NCBI GenBank assembly: GCA_013002225.1 | Contig: JABDKL010000148.1 | Coordinates: forward strand, 1-55,633 | Direction of reading: 5' to 3' | From: Winogradskyella sp. | Lineage (GTDB): Bacteria > Bacteroidota > Bacteroidia > Flavobacteriales > Flavobacteriaceae | Length of the DNA stretch: 55,633 nucleotides | Shown here: one piece after another, positions 42,483-50,678 of the stretch | How the letters are laid out: every line of letters starts with the position of its first letter | How positions within the stretch are numbered: position 1 is the first letter of the stretch | Notes under the pieces: generated by a model | What the model saw: only the letters and a program-made list of their open reading frames with translations | What the model was told of the DNA's origin: nothing | The model's database searches: none | Program-made: the position numbers and the translations under genes

Positions 42483-43172
42483 ATGATTAGTATCATTATA
42501 CCTGTTTTAAACGAAGCTAAAACTATAAAAGCACTACTTTTTCATTTGATAGACCATGCAGCGTTAAGTTCAATTTCAGAAATTATAGTTGTTGATGGTG
42601 GCAGTACTGATGAAACGAAAGAAATTATCCAGTCATTAGATTTAGGAATAGTTCTGTTAGACTCTGAAAAAGGTAGAGCTAAGCAAATGAATACTGGTGC
42701 AAAAATTGCCAAAGGCAATATTCTTTACTTTCTTCATGCCGATTCTTTTCCTCCTAACCGATATGATAAATTAATACTAAACGAAGTCGAGAAAGGAAAC
42801 AAAGCAGGTTGTTTTAGAATGCAATTTGACAATAATCATTGGTGGTTGCGCATCGTTAGCTGGTTAACTCAATTTTCATGGCGTGCTTGCCGTGGCGGTG
42901 ATCAAAGCCAGTTTATAACACGAGAATTGTTTGATGAAATTGGTGGTTACGATGAAAATTACATCATATACGAAGACAATATTTTAATCAATGAACTTTA
43001 TGCGAGAAATGAGTTTGTAGTGATCAATAGAAAGCTAAAAACCTCTGCACGTATGTACAAAAAGCATGGTGTCTGGAAGGTTCAGTATCACTTTTGCATC
43101 ATCTATATAAAAAAATGGTGTGGCGCTTCAGCCGATGAAATGCTGGCGTATTACAAAAAGCACCTTTGCTAA
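42483..43172 (+). CDS. TIGR04283 family arsenosugar glycosyltransferase (GT2)
   Basis: GT2-type glycosyltransferase. MISIIIPVLNEAKTIKALL opens the GT-A fold; EIIVVDGGSTDET is the nucleotide-sugar site, LLDSEKGRAKQMNTGAKIAKGNILYFLHADSFP the family block (GRAxQMNxGA and HADS in place of DXD). GGDQSQFITRELFDEIGGYDENYIIYEDN follows. 229 aa is normal. Its family is tied to arsenosugar clusters together with TIGR04282, which is also here 2.8 kb upstream. It may attach the glycosyl or glycerol-type aglycone; the exact donor is not known. Stops 3 bp before a convergent minus-strand gene. Confidence 0.92.
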   Translation: MISIIIPVLNEAKTIKALLFHLIDHAALSSISEIIVVDGGSTDETKEIIQSLDLGIVLLDSEKGRAKQMNTGAKIAKGNILYFLHADSFPPNRYDKLILNEVEKGNKAGCFRMQFDNNHWWLRIVSWLTQFSWRACRGGDQSQFITRELFDEIGGYDENYIIYEDNILINELYARNEFVVINRKLKTSARMYKKHGVWKVQYHFCIIYIKKWCGASADEMLAYYKKHLC

Positions 43173-43175
43173 TTT

Positions 43176-43907
43176 TTATTTATTTCTACCCTTTTCATTG
43201 GGATATAATTTAGGCAGCGCATCGCTCTGAAATATGTCTTTAGACTCGATATCAATTGCAGATAGTTTGCCAGTAAAGGCAGCACCTGTATCTATATTCC
43301 ATACATTTACAGCATGCATCGGCTCGCGCTTATGAAAATTAATAGTTGGTGTATGGCCTATGTAAATTTCAGAATAATGCTTTAAACGGTTCGGAAATAT
43401 ATCGGAGTCTTTTTTTATACGCTTATCCATAGTTAATGCCATTTCCCAAAGGGTACGATCAAAATAAAAGCTTCTAAAATTATATTCGCGCTCCACGCCA
43501 TGCATTGAGGTAAAACCAGCATGAACAAATAATCTATTTTTGTCATCTAAATGGTATAAAGGCATATTTTCAAAAAACCGAAGGTGCGCTTTCTTTTGAT
43601 CATCATCAAAATTAACATAACTCTCAACCGTCCCTTCTCCGCCATGCATTAACCAGGTTGGGTCACCATCGTTGGTGCGCAACCAATCTTCACACCATAC
43701 ATCATGATTGCCTTTTATAAAAATACATTCATTTGTTTGTGAGAGTTCAATTAAAAATTGGATCACTTGCGCCGATTCGCTCCAACCATCCACATAGTCT
43801 CCAACAAAAATTATCCTATCTTCTGGAGTTACTTCAGCGCTTTCCAAAAGCTGAACAAGCGCTCTTAATCCGCCGTGGATATCGCCAATTGCAAGTGTTC
43901 TACTCAT
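43176..43907 (-). CDS. Metallophosphoesterase, PPP-like
   Basis: Calcineurin-type phosphoesterase. The metal motifs are GDIHGG (residues 7-12), FVGDYVDGWSESAQVI (GDxxDxG equivalent), KGNHDVW (GNHD), VHAGF and GHTP. 243 aa, no signal peptide, so cytoplasmic. Resembles small bacterial Ser/Thr protein phosphatase or ApaH-like enzymes; the target cannot be assigned. It follows the GH113-like gene by 8 bp on the same strand and the two interrupt the plus-strand arsenosugar block. Confidence 0.87.
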   Translation of the reverse strand: MSRTLAIGDIHGGLRALVQLLESAEVTPEDRIIFVGDYVDGWSESAQVIQFLIELSQTNECIFIKGNHDVWCEDWLRTNDGDPTWLMHGGEGTVESYVNFDDDQKKAHLRFFENMPLYHLDDKNRLFVHAGFTSMHGVEREYNFRSFYFDRTLWEMALTMDKRIKKDSDIFPNRLKHYSEIYIGHTPTINFHKREPMHAVNVWNIDTGAAFTGKLSAIDIESKDIFQSDALPKLYPNEKGRNK

Positions 43908-43915
43908 TTAATGCT

Positions 43916-44926
43916 CTATTTATAGTTTCCATAGTGTGCCTTAATTACGTCTTCTACAGGTTTATTCTGTGGCGTAAACATCGCATTATTTTTACCTCCT
44001 ACCCTGTCATGTTCATGAAACCACTTCCATATAAACCCACCTGCAAACCAATCTTCATCCCAAAAGGTTTTAAACAGCGCTTTTGTCGTATTTACCTGAG
44101 CCTGCAGGTTTACATCTTTAATGGTATGATCCGACACCCAAGGTTCTCTACCCGAATAATCAACACTTCTATAACCATATTCTGTAAATAAAATGGGTTT
44201 ATCGTGTCTAATAGAAACCTTTTCGATCACAGCCTTATGCGATTTCCAACCCGCCAGGCATTCTTCTAAGCTAGGTGTCTTTGCGTCGCTAACAGGAAAA
44301 TAAGCATCAATACCTATATAATCCAATTGCGTCCAGAACGGGGTTCGCTTATATTCATCCCAGTTAGCAGCATAAGTTAACCTGCCGTTGTAGATAGATT
44401 TAATCTTTTTAATTAATGTGTTCCAGTAGTCTGGCCTGTACTTCACAAAATTTTCAAGCTCTGTACCGATACAAAATAGCTCTGCATTTATGCGCTCTGC
44501 TAACTCTGCATACTCTAATATAAAGCTAGAATAGGAGGATTCGAATTGCTTCCACTCAGCCTCATCGTCCATAGCGATTAATCCGGTAAATTCGCCGCGT
44601 CGAACCCATATTTGAGGCTTCACCATAATTTTAATATTTCGTTGTCTCAGCAGTTCAATGTACTGCTTTGCTCCAGCTCTCGTTTCACCGAACCATTGCC
44701 TATCGGTGTTGTGTATTATTTCGGGGGCATTTAGGGCTTTCATAAATCCAAACGGCATAATAGCTGCAAAATTTGCATTTACGTTTACAACCGGTTCAAC
44801 ATGATTTCTGGTAATAGAATCTCTTGCAGCTACAAAACTCACACCATTTATCTTAACAGGCTTTAATGGTTTTGCAGCACAGCTTACCAATAGGAAAGTA
44901 ATAAGGACGTGTAAAAAATGTCGCAT
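43916..44926 (-). CDS. Glycoside hydrolase, GH113-like lipoprotein
   Basis: TIM-barrel hydrolase with a lipoprotein signal (MRHFLHVLITFLLVSC, Cys16). Likely acid/base Glu156 in LFCIGTELENF and nucleophile Glu249 in ILFTEYGYRS, with LDYIGIDAYFPV and FIWKWF also in the GH113 pattern, a family known for beta-1,4-mannanases. 336 aa. It is anchored outside the cytoplasm, most likely facing the periplasm or cell surface. Its substrate here is unknown; the neighbouring glycosyltransferases and the mannosyltransferase-like gene further on suggest a mannose-containing glycan as one option. Confidence 0.83.
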   Translation of the reverse strand: MRHFLHVLITFLLVSCAAKPLKPVKINGVSFVAARDSITRNHVEPVVNVNANFAAIMPFGFMKALNAPEIIHNTDRQWFGETRAGAKQYIELLRQRNIKIMVKPQIWVRRGEFTGLIAMDDEAEWKQFESSYSSFILEYAELAERINAELFCIGTELENFVKYRPDYWNTLIKKIKSIYNGRLTYAANWDEYKRTPFWTQLDYIGIDAYFPVSDAKTPSLEECLAGWKSHKAVIEKVSIRHDKPILFTEYGYRSVDYSGREPWVSDHTIKDVNLQAQVNTTKALFKTFWDEDWFAGGFIWKWFHEHDRVGGKNNAMFTPQNKPVEDVIKAHYGNYK

Positions 44927-45042
44927 TGATTAAAATTATTCCTAAATTTAAAAAAAATCGTTCAGCCGATTAAGGATTTAACATAACCTTCGACTTATGG
45001 TTTAACTAACTAAACAGTTTCCCGAACTTTCGGACTTTTAAT

Positions 45043-46347
45043 ATGGAGCACGTTGTTATTATTGGTAATGGCATTTCTGGAGTTACGCTTGCCAGGCATA
45101 TTCGCAAACTTTCTAATAAAAAAATAACCATTATTTCTGCCGAAACTGAATATTTCTTTTCACGGACGGCTTTAATGTATGTCTACATGGGACATATGAC
45201 TTTTGAACATACCAAACCTTACGAAGACTGGTTTTGGAAAAAAAACCGAATTGAACTGAAACAAGCTTATGTAACGTCAGTTAATACAGCTTCTAAAACC
45301 TTACATTTTTCCGAGGGAAATACCATCACTTACGATAAATTGGTAATTGCGACAGGAAGTAAACCCAACAAATTTGGCTGGCCTGGACAAGATTTAGATG
45401 GCGTACAAGGCTTATATAGTAAGCAAGATCTTGATAGGCTTGAACAAAACGCACCAAATAACGAGGTGTGCAAACGTGCTGTTGTTGTAGGCGGCGGATT
45501 AATTGGTATTGAATTAGTAGAAATGTTAAATTCAAGAAATATCCCGGTGACCTTTTTGGTTCGCGAATCTAGTTTCTGGAATAGTGTTTTACCTGAAGGT
45601 GAGAGTGAAATGATCAATAGACACATTAAAAGCCACGGCATTGATTTACGACTGTCTTCTAATTTGAAAGAAATAAAATCGGATACCAACGGTCATGTCA
45701 GCGCTGTTATTATTGAAGAAACAGGCGAAGAATTAGCATGTGATCTCGTCGGACTTACAGCAGGTGTAACACCGAATATTGATTTCTTAAAAGATTCCGA
45801 AATCGAAACTGGCAAGGGCGTAAAAGTGAATCGCTTTTTAGAAACCAATATTAAGGATGTCTATGCTATTGGTGATTGTGCAGAACAGCAAGAAACGGTT
45901 GGCAATCGCAGACCTATTGAAGCTGTATGGTACACGGGTCGTATGATGGGAGAAACATTAGCTCAGACACTTTGTGGTAATAAAATGCCGTACAATCCTG
46001 GGCACTGGTTTAATTCTGCAAAATTTATGGATATTGAATACCAGACCTATGGTTGGGTATTTAACGAAAAAGGGCAACCCGATTATGAACAGCATTTTCA
46101 TTGGAAACACAAAGACGATGATAAATGCATAACCATTGCTTACAGAAAGGACAACAATGCATTTTTAGGCATAAATACATTTGGTATACGCATGAAACAT
46201 GACGTATTTGATAAATGGCTCACAGAGCATCGCACATTAGATTATGTGATTTCCCACCTTAAAAATGCCAATTTTGATCCTGAATTTTACAGCCAATACG
46301 ACGACCAAATTAAAGCTGCTTATTCTAACACCTTGCAAACCGCCTAG
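45043..46347 (+). CDS. NAD(P)/FAD-dependent oxidoreductase
   Basis: Flavoprotein of the pyridine-nucleotide disulfide oxidoreductase superfamily, of the rubredoxin/ferredoxin reductase kind. FAD loop VVIIGNGISGVTLARHI (Gly7-Gly12), NAD(P) loop AVVVGGGLIGIELVEML (about 147-163), ATG motif LVIATGSKP and FAD motif VYAIGDCAE (about 277-285). The C-terminal ~110 residues form a non-standard domain (HWKHKDDDKCITIAYRKDNNAF). No redox-active CxxC. It precedes a membrane polyferredoxin by 2 bp, so the two probably pass electrons from NAD(P)H to the membrane protein. It follows the arsenosugar block but that link is by position only. Confidence 0.88.
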   Translation: MEHVVIIGNGISGVTLARHIRKLSNKKITIISAETEYFFSRTALMYVYMGHMTFEHTKPYEDWFWKKNRIELKQAYVTSVNTASKTLHFSEGNTITYDKLVIATGSKPNKFGWPGQDLDGVQGLYSKQDLDRLEQNAPNNEVCKRAVVVGGGLIGIELVEMLNSRNIPVTFLVRESSFWNSVLPEGESEMINRHIKSHGIDLRLSSNLKEIKSDTNGHVSAVIIEETGEELACDLVGLTAGVTPNIDFLKDSEIETGKGVKVNRFLETNIKDVYAIGDCAEQQETVGNRRPIEAVWYTGRMMGETLAQTLCGNKMPYNPGHWFNSAKFMDIEYQTYGWVFNEKGQPDYEQHFHWKHKDDDKCITIAYRKDNNAFLGINTFGIRMKHDVFDKWLTEHRTLDYVISHLKNANFDPEFYSQYDDQIKAAYSNTLQTA

Positions 46348-46349
46348 AG

Positions 46350-47942
46350 ATGAATACACCAAAACCAAGCATGTCCCTCACTAAACCAGAAGCGTTTGAT
46401 CTGTCTATAAAACAGAAAATCTCTACTGCTATTGGTCTACTAGGTCTAATCATCTTAATCCTGGCAGCCTTTAATGTTCATTTTCCTTATAAACCTGTAG
46501 TTTTAACCTTGTCTTTAGTGATGATTAGTGCTGGTGTTATACTTTTTGCTAACGACCTGTATCTGGGCAAACATGCTGGTATAAAAAATGATGGTGTCAT
46601 GTTTAAGTCTGTTTCTTCGCGTGGCATATGGGCGTGGCTCACCGGAATTGCCTTAACGGCCTTTTACATTATCCTTTATTTTAAAGCAACCTGGTTAGGC
46701 CTAGGTCAAAATGGAGCAGAAAACACAGGACTTGTGGCACTCTTCGATCCTTTAAGCAACATTATAAGTGGCTCTAAAGCAAGCCAGTGGTTTGTCTATG
46801 GCGTATTGTATACGATTGCCATTTTAGCATTTGGGTACAAGTTTTTATTAAAATACAGACATAATCGCTATGAACGCTTAAGAACCTATTCTGTTATGTT
46901 TTTTCAACTGGCCTTTGCGTTTTTAATACCTGAATTTATGGCACGATTAAATTCAGATTCGTTTAGTCTCCCGTATTATGATCTTAAGAATATCTGGCCA
47001 CTTAATTATTATAATTTTGAACAGTACAGAGTTAATTCGTTCATCGACGCCGGAGATATAGGATTGGCATTATTAATTTTTGGAATTGTATCCATCTTCG
47101 TCATTACGCCAATTCTTACCTATAAATATGGAAAACGCTGGTATTGCTCCTGGGTTTGTGGATGTGGCGGATTGGCAGAAACCTCTGGTGATCCATTTAG
47201 ACACCTTAGTGATAAGCGTCAGTTTGCCTGGAAGATCGAGCGTTGGGTAGTCCATAGTGTTGTGGTCTTTGTTGTATTAATGACCACTGCAGTTGTACAT
47301 TCTTATTTAGGTGATGACCAAACTAAATATTGGTTAACCAAACAAACCTTCTTGATAAGTGTTGCAGCTATATTAACCCTTGTATTTGTGCTCGTCATGG
47401 TGTTTAAAAGGGCGCAATTAGCGAAGGATGCCAAGTATGGTGCCATCGGCTACTTCGTTATTATCATGGTATTATTTGCTATGCACTATTTTAACGGCAC
47501 ACAATTATTTTTATTTAAAACTGAAACGCTGAGACAATCTTATGGATTTCTAATTGGATCTATTTTTTCTGGAGTTATTGGCACAGGCTTCTACCCTATT
47601 TTTGGAAATAGAGTTTGGTGTCGTTTTGGTTGCCCAATGGCAGCAATTCTAGGGTTTCAGCAACGATTATTTTCAAGATTTAGAATAACAACTAATGGTG
47701 GCCAATGTATTTCATGTGGTAATTGTTCTACCTATTGTGAAATGGGTATTGATGTTAGAGCTTACGCACAGAAAGGTGAAAACATTGTGCGTTCTAGTTG
47801 TGTAGGTTGTGGCATCTGCTCTGCCGTCTGTCCGAGAGGAGTACTCAAACTAGAAAACGACTCATTAAAGGGTCGTATCGACTCTAACGAGATCCTTCTT
47901 GGTAATGATGTAGATCTAATGGATTTAGTAAATCAGAAATAA
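46350..47942 (+). CDS. Membrane 4Fe-4S polyferredoxin, NapH/CcoG-like
   Basis: About eight membrane helices followed by a C-terminal ferredoxin domain with two [4Fe-4S] sites: Cys453, 456, 459, 463 (CISCGNCSTYC) and Cys484, 487, 490, 494 (CVGCGICSAVC). In the membrane part there are additional cysteine motifs, YCSWVCGCGGLAETSGDP (about residue 266) and WCRFGCPMAA (about 423), in positions where NapH and NosR-type proteins have CxxxCP. 530 aa. It would carry electrons across or within the membrane from the FAD protein upstream (2 bp apart). The acceptor is not in sight. Confidence 0.88.
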   Translation: MNTPKPSMSLTKPEAFDLSIKQKISTAIGLLGLIILILAAFNVHFPYKPVVLTLSLVMISAGVILFANDLYLGKHAGIKNDGVMFKSVSSRGIWAWLTGIALTAFYIILYFKATWLGLGQNGAENTGLVALFDPLSNIISGSKASQWFVYGVLYTIAILAFGYKFLLKYRHNRYERLRTYSVMFFQLAFAFLIPEFMARLNSDSFSLPYYDLKNIWPLNYYNFEQYRVNSFIDAGDIGLALLIFGIVSIFVITPILTYKYGKRWYCSWVCGCGGLAETSGDPFRHLSDKRQFAWKIERWVVHSVVVFVVLMTTAVVHSYLGDDQTKYWLTKQTFLISVAAILTLVFVLVMVFKRAQLAKDAKYGAIGYFVIIMVLFAMHYFNGTQLFLFKTETLRQSYGFLIGSIFSGVIGTGFYPIFGNRVWCRFGCPMAAILGFQQRLFSRFRITTNGGQCISCGNCSTYCEMGIDVRAYAQKGENIVRSSCVGCGICSAVCPRGVLKLENDSLKGRIDSNEILLGNDVDLMDLVNQK

Positions 47943-47973
47943 GAGCTTACTTTTGCAAACTTAATTACAGTTA

Positions 47974-48678
47974 ATGCCAATTATTAAAGTTATTATTCCT
48001 GCCTATAATGAAGCAGAATCAATTGCTCACGTTATAAGGGACATTCCTGCTATTGTAGATGAAGTTATTGTAGTAAGTAATACGTCTACAGACAACACAG
48101 AACATAACGCTAAAAAGGCAGGAGCTACTGTTTTAGTAGAAGCACAAAAAGGTTATGGTTACGCCTGTCTAAAAGGCATGGCCTATATTGCTTCGACAGC
48201 GAATAATAACCCAAGCCAAAAACCAGATATCATTGTGTTTTTAGATGGCGACTATAGTGATTATCCGGAAGACTTGACAAAACTCATACAACCCATTGTC
48301 GAAAATAATATTGACCTGGTCATTGGTGCGAGGGTTAAAGATTTAAGAGAAAAAGGATCTATGACCAGCCCTCAAATTTTTGGCAACTGGCTTGCTACCA
48401 GACTTATGTGGCTGTTTTTCAATTCAAAATTCACGGATCTAGGGCCGTTTAGAGCCATAAAATACGACAAGTTGCTTGCCTTAAATATGGTAGACAAGAC
48501 CTATGGCTGGACGGTAGAAATGCAACTTAAAGCATTAAAGAAAAAGTATAGTTATACAGAAATACCTGTTAATTATAGAAATAGAATAGGTGTCTCAAAA
48601 GTTTCCGGTACGATAAAAGGTGCTATCTTTGCAGGCGTAAAAATCCTAGGTTGGATTTTTAAATATAGTTTTAAGTGA
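47974..48678 (+). CDS. GT2 glycosyltransferase, DPM1-like
   Basis: Soluble or peripheral GT2 enzyme: IKVIIPAYNEAESIAHVIRDIP, VDEVIVVSNTSTDNT, QKGYGYACLKGMAYIA and the DXD-type VFLDGDYSDYPED, then FTDLGPFRAIKYDKLLALNMVDKTYGWTVEMQLKALK and NYRNRIGVSKVSGT, which match the dolichol/polyprenol-phosphate mannosyltransferase or glucosyltransferase group. 234 aa, without the C-terminal helices some of these carry. Its stop overlaps the next GT2 start (GTGA). It likely makes a lipid-linked sugar donor; the polytopic mannosyltransferase-like protein at 50.7-52.1 kb could use it. Confidence 0.88.
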   Translation: MPIIKVIIPAYNEAESIAHVIRDIPAIVDEVIVVSNTSTDNTEHNAKKAGATVLVEAQKGYGYACLKGMAYIASTANNNPSQKPDIIVFLDGDYSDYPEDLTKLIQPIVENNIDLVIGARVKDLREKGSMTSPQIFGNWLATRLMWLFFNSKFTDLGPFRAIKYDKLLALNMVDKTYGWTVEMQLKALKKKYSYTEIPVNYRNRIGVSKVSGTIKGAIFAGVKILGWIFKYSFK

Positions 48679-50168
48679 TTTACCTTCAATACACCATAAT
48701 TGTAATTTATACCATAGCTATAGTGCTCATTTTTTTATACGCACTTGCACAATTAAATTTACTTTACAATTACTTATCGTCTAAAAAGAAACGTGAGGCT
48801 TGTGAGACTTTTGATCTCACAAATGCAGATGAAGTACCGTTTGTTACCATTCAATTGCCTGTATTTAATGAAATGTACGTTATGGAGCGTCTGCTCGATA
48901 ATATTGCATTAATTGAATATCCCAAAGCTAAGCTAGAAATACAAGTTCTTGACGACTCTACCGACGAAACGGTCGCTACCACCAAAGCACATGTCGAGGA
49001 ACTTGCTAAGACTGGTTTAGACATAAAACATATTACCCGAACCGACCGAACCGGTTTTAAGGCTGGTGCGCTAAAAGAAGGGTTAAAAATTGCTAAGGGT
49101 GAATTCATTGCCATTTTTGATGCCGATTTTTTACCCAATCCAAATTGGCTAAAACGAACCATTCCCTATTTTAAAAACGAAAAAATTGGGGTTGTGCAAA
49201 CACGTTGGGGCCATATTAACAGAAACTACTCCTTACTTACTAAAATACAAGCTTTCGCTCTAGATGCTCATTTTACATTAGAGCAGGTTGGAAGAAACAG
49301 TAAAGGCCATTTCATTAATTTTAATGGAACTGCTGGTGTTTGGAGGAAGGAATGCATCATAGATGCAGGCAACTGGGAAGGCGATACGCTTACAGAAGAT
49401 CTGGACCTAAGTTACCGGGCACAATTAAAGAACTGGGAATTTAAATATCTTGAAAATGTTGAAACTCCTGCAGAATTACCAATCGTAATTAGTGCTGCGC
49501 GTTCACAACAATTCCGTTGGAATAAAGGTGGTGCTGAGAACTTTAGAAAAATGTTAAAGCGTGTTATAACATCAGATAATATCAGTACTAAAACAAAAGT
49601 GCATGGTTTATTACACCTTCTAAACAGCACAATGTTTTTAAGCATTTTTATTGTTGCTGTTTTGAGTATCCCTATGTTATACATAAAAAATGAATACGCC
49701 CATTTAAGAGACTACTTTTATATTATGAGTTTCTTTATAATGAGTACCGTTATTTTCTTTGTGTGTTATTGGTTTATGTATCGCAATATCTATGGTAGTG
49801 GCTTTAAAAAATTCTTTAGTTATATTGGGATGTTCTTTACATTTTTCTCTATAGCAATGGGATTTTCGTTACACAATTCTATAGCTGTATTAGAAGGCCA
49901 TGCTGGCAAACGCAGTGAGTTTGTGCGGACGCCAAAATTTAACCTCAGCAAGTATAAAGACAACTGGAAAAATAACAAGTACCTGCGCAAAAACCTATCA
50001 CCTCATGTTATTTTAGAGGGTATACTGATGCTGTATTTTGCCTTTGGTATGTATAGTGCTTTTATTGTTGGTGACCAAGGTGGCGATTTTGGATTATTCC
50101 CTTTTCACCTGATGTTATTTATCGGTTTTGGTTATGTATTCTTTAAATCACTTAGCTCTAAAGTTTAA
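48675..50168 (+). CDS. Cellulose-synthase-like processive GT2
   Basis: Membrane glycosyltransferase with one or two N-terminal helices (about residues 5-30), a catalytic GT2 domain (about 55-290) and four or five C-terminal helices (from about 315). The D,D,D,QxxRW signature is complete: VLDDSTDET, FDADFLPNP, LTEDLDLSYRAQLK and SQQFRWNKG. 497 aa. The start is GTG at 48675, overlapping the previous stop by four bases. Members make beta-linked polysaccharides (mannan, glucan) or glycolipids; the product cannot be told. Its end overlaps a convergent SRPBCC gene by 4 bp. Confidence 0.9.
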   Translation: MIYLQYTIIVIYTIAIVLIFLYALAQLNLLYNYLSSKKKREACETFDLTNADEVPFVTIQLPVFNEMYVMERLLDNIALIEYPKAKLEIQVLDDSTDETVATTKAHVEELAKTGLDIKHITRTDRTGFKAGALKEGLKIAKGEFIAIFDADFLPNPNWLKRTIPYFKNEKIGVVQTRWGHINRNYSLLTKIQAFALDAHFTLEQVGRNSKGHFINFNGTAGVWRKECIIDAGNWEGDTLTEDLDLSYRAQLKNWEFKYLENVETPAELPIVISAARSQQFRWNKGGAENFRKMLKRVITSDNISTKTKVHGLLHLLNSTMFLSIFIVAVLSIPMLYIKNEYAHLRDYFYIMSFFIMSTVIFFVCYWFMYRNIYGSGFKKFFSYIGMFFTFFSIAMGFSLHNSIAVLEGHAGKRSEFVRTPKFNLSKYKDNWKNNKYLRKNLSPHVILEGILMLYFAFGMYSAFIVGDQGGDFGLFPFHLMLFIGFGYVFFKSLSSKV

Positions 50169-50593
50169 GCCCTATCTTCAAAAGGAATAACTTTTCCGGT
50201 TTCCAAATACGCTTTTAAACCCTTTAGCAACATTGCCCAGCAAAAGGACGAATGTTTAAAATGGTTGTTACATTCGGGCCAGTCTTTGTGAAAGAAATTA
50301 AGGCAGGTGCCGTTCTCTTTTTCCTTTAACTTAAAACCGAAGGTTGTAGGATCCCAATCTGGATCGGATCTGGTCATTTTAAAATGAATGTGATCGTCTT
50401 TTTCACAACTAACCACTTTAGCCAGCCAATCGTATTTGTCGGTGAAGTTAAAATTATAAATTTCTCCCTCCTTTGGCGTCCCTGTACACTTTAAAGGCCA
50501 CCACTTCACTAAATGTTCTGGTTTTGTAACCGCATCATAAAGACTCGACTTATCGCTATTAATTATAAAATTAAAATAAATGGCGTGGCTCAT
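50165..50593 (-). CDS. SRPBCC/AHSA1-like domain protein
   Basis: 142-residue START-like (AHSA1/Bet v 1) fold protein: FIINSDKSSLYDAVTKPEHLVKWW, GEIYNFNF, DHIHFKMTRSDPDWDPTTFGFKL and a C-terminal helix CWAMLLKGLKAYLETG. These domains bind hydrophobic ligands or act as co-chaperones; no enzyme activity is implied. Cytoplasmic, no signal. Its 3' end overlaps the cellulose-synthase-like gene by 4 bp tail to tail. Confidence 0.87.
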   Translation of the reverse strand: MSHAIYFNFIINSDKSSLYDAVTKPEHLVKWWPLKCTGTPKEGEIYNFNFTDKYDWLAKVVSCEKDDHIHFKMTRSDPDWDPTTFGFKLKEKENGTCLNFFHKDWPECNNHFKHSSFCWAMLLKGLKAYLETGKVIPFEDRA

Positions 50594-50665
50594 GATTTCC
50601 TTTTTCGTTCAATTAAAGTTATTAATCTTTTATTGAAACTACAATCACACCGCTATAATAAATTC

Positions 50666-50673
50666 TATCTTTG
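50666..50673 (+). promoter_or_regulatory. Candidate -7 box before the mannosyltransferase-like gene
   Basis: TATCTTTG (TAnnTTTG) ends 5 bp before the ATG at 50679, so the transcript would start at about the start codon. No -33 match. Confidence 0.45.
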
Positions 50674-50678
50674 GGTAT

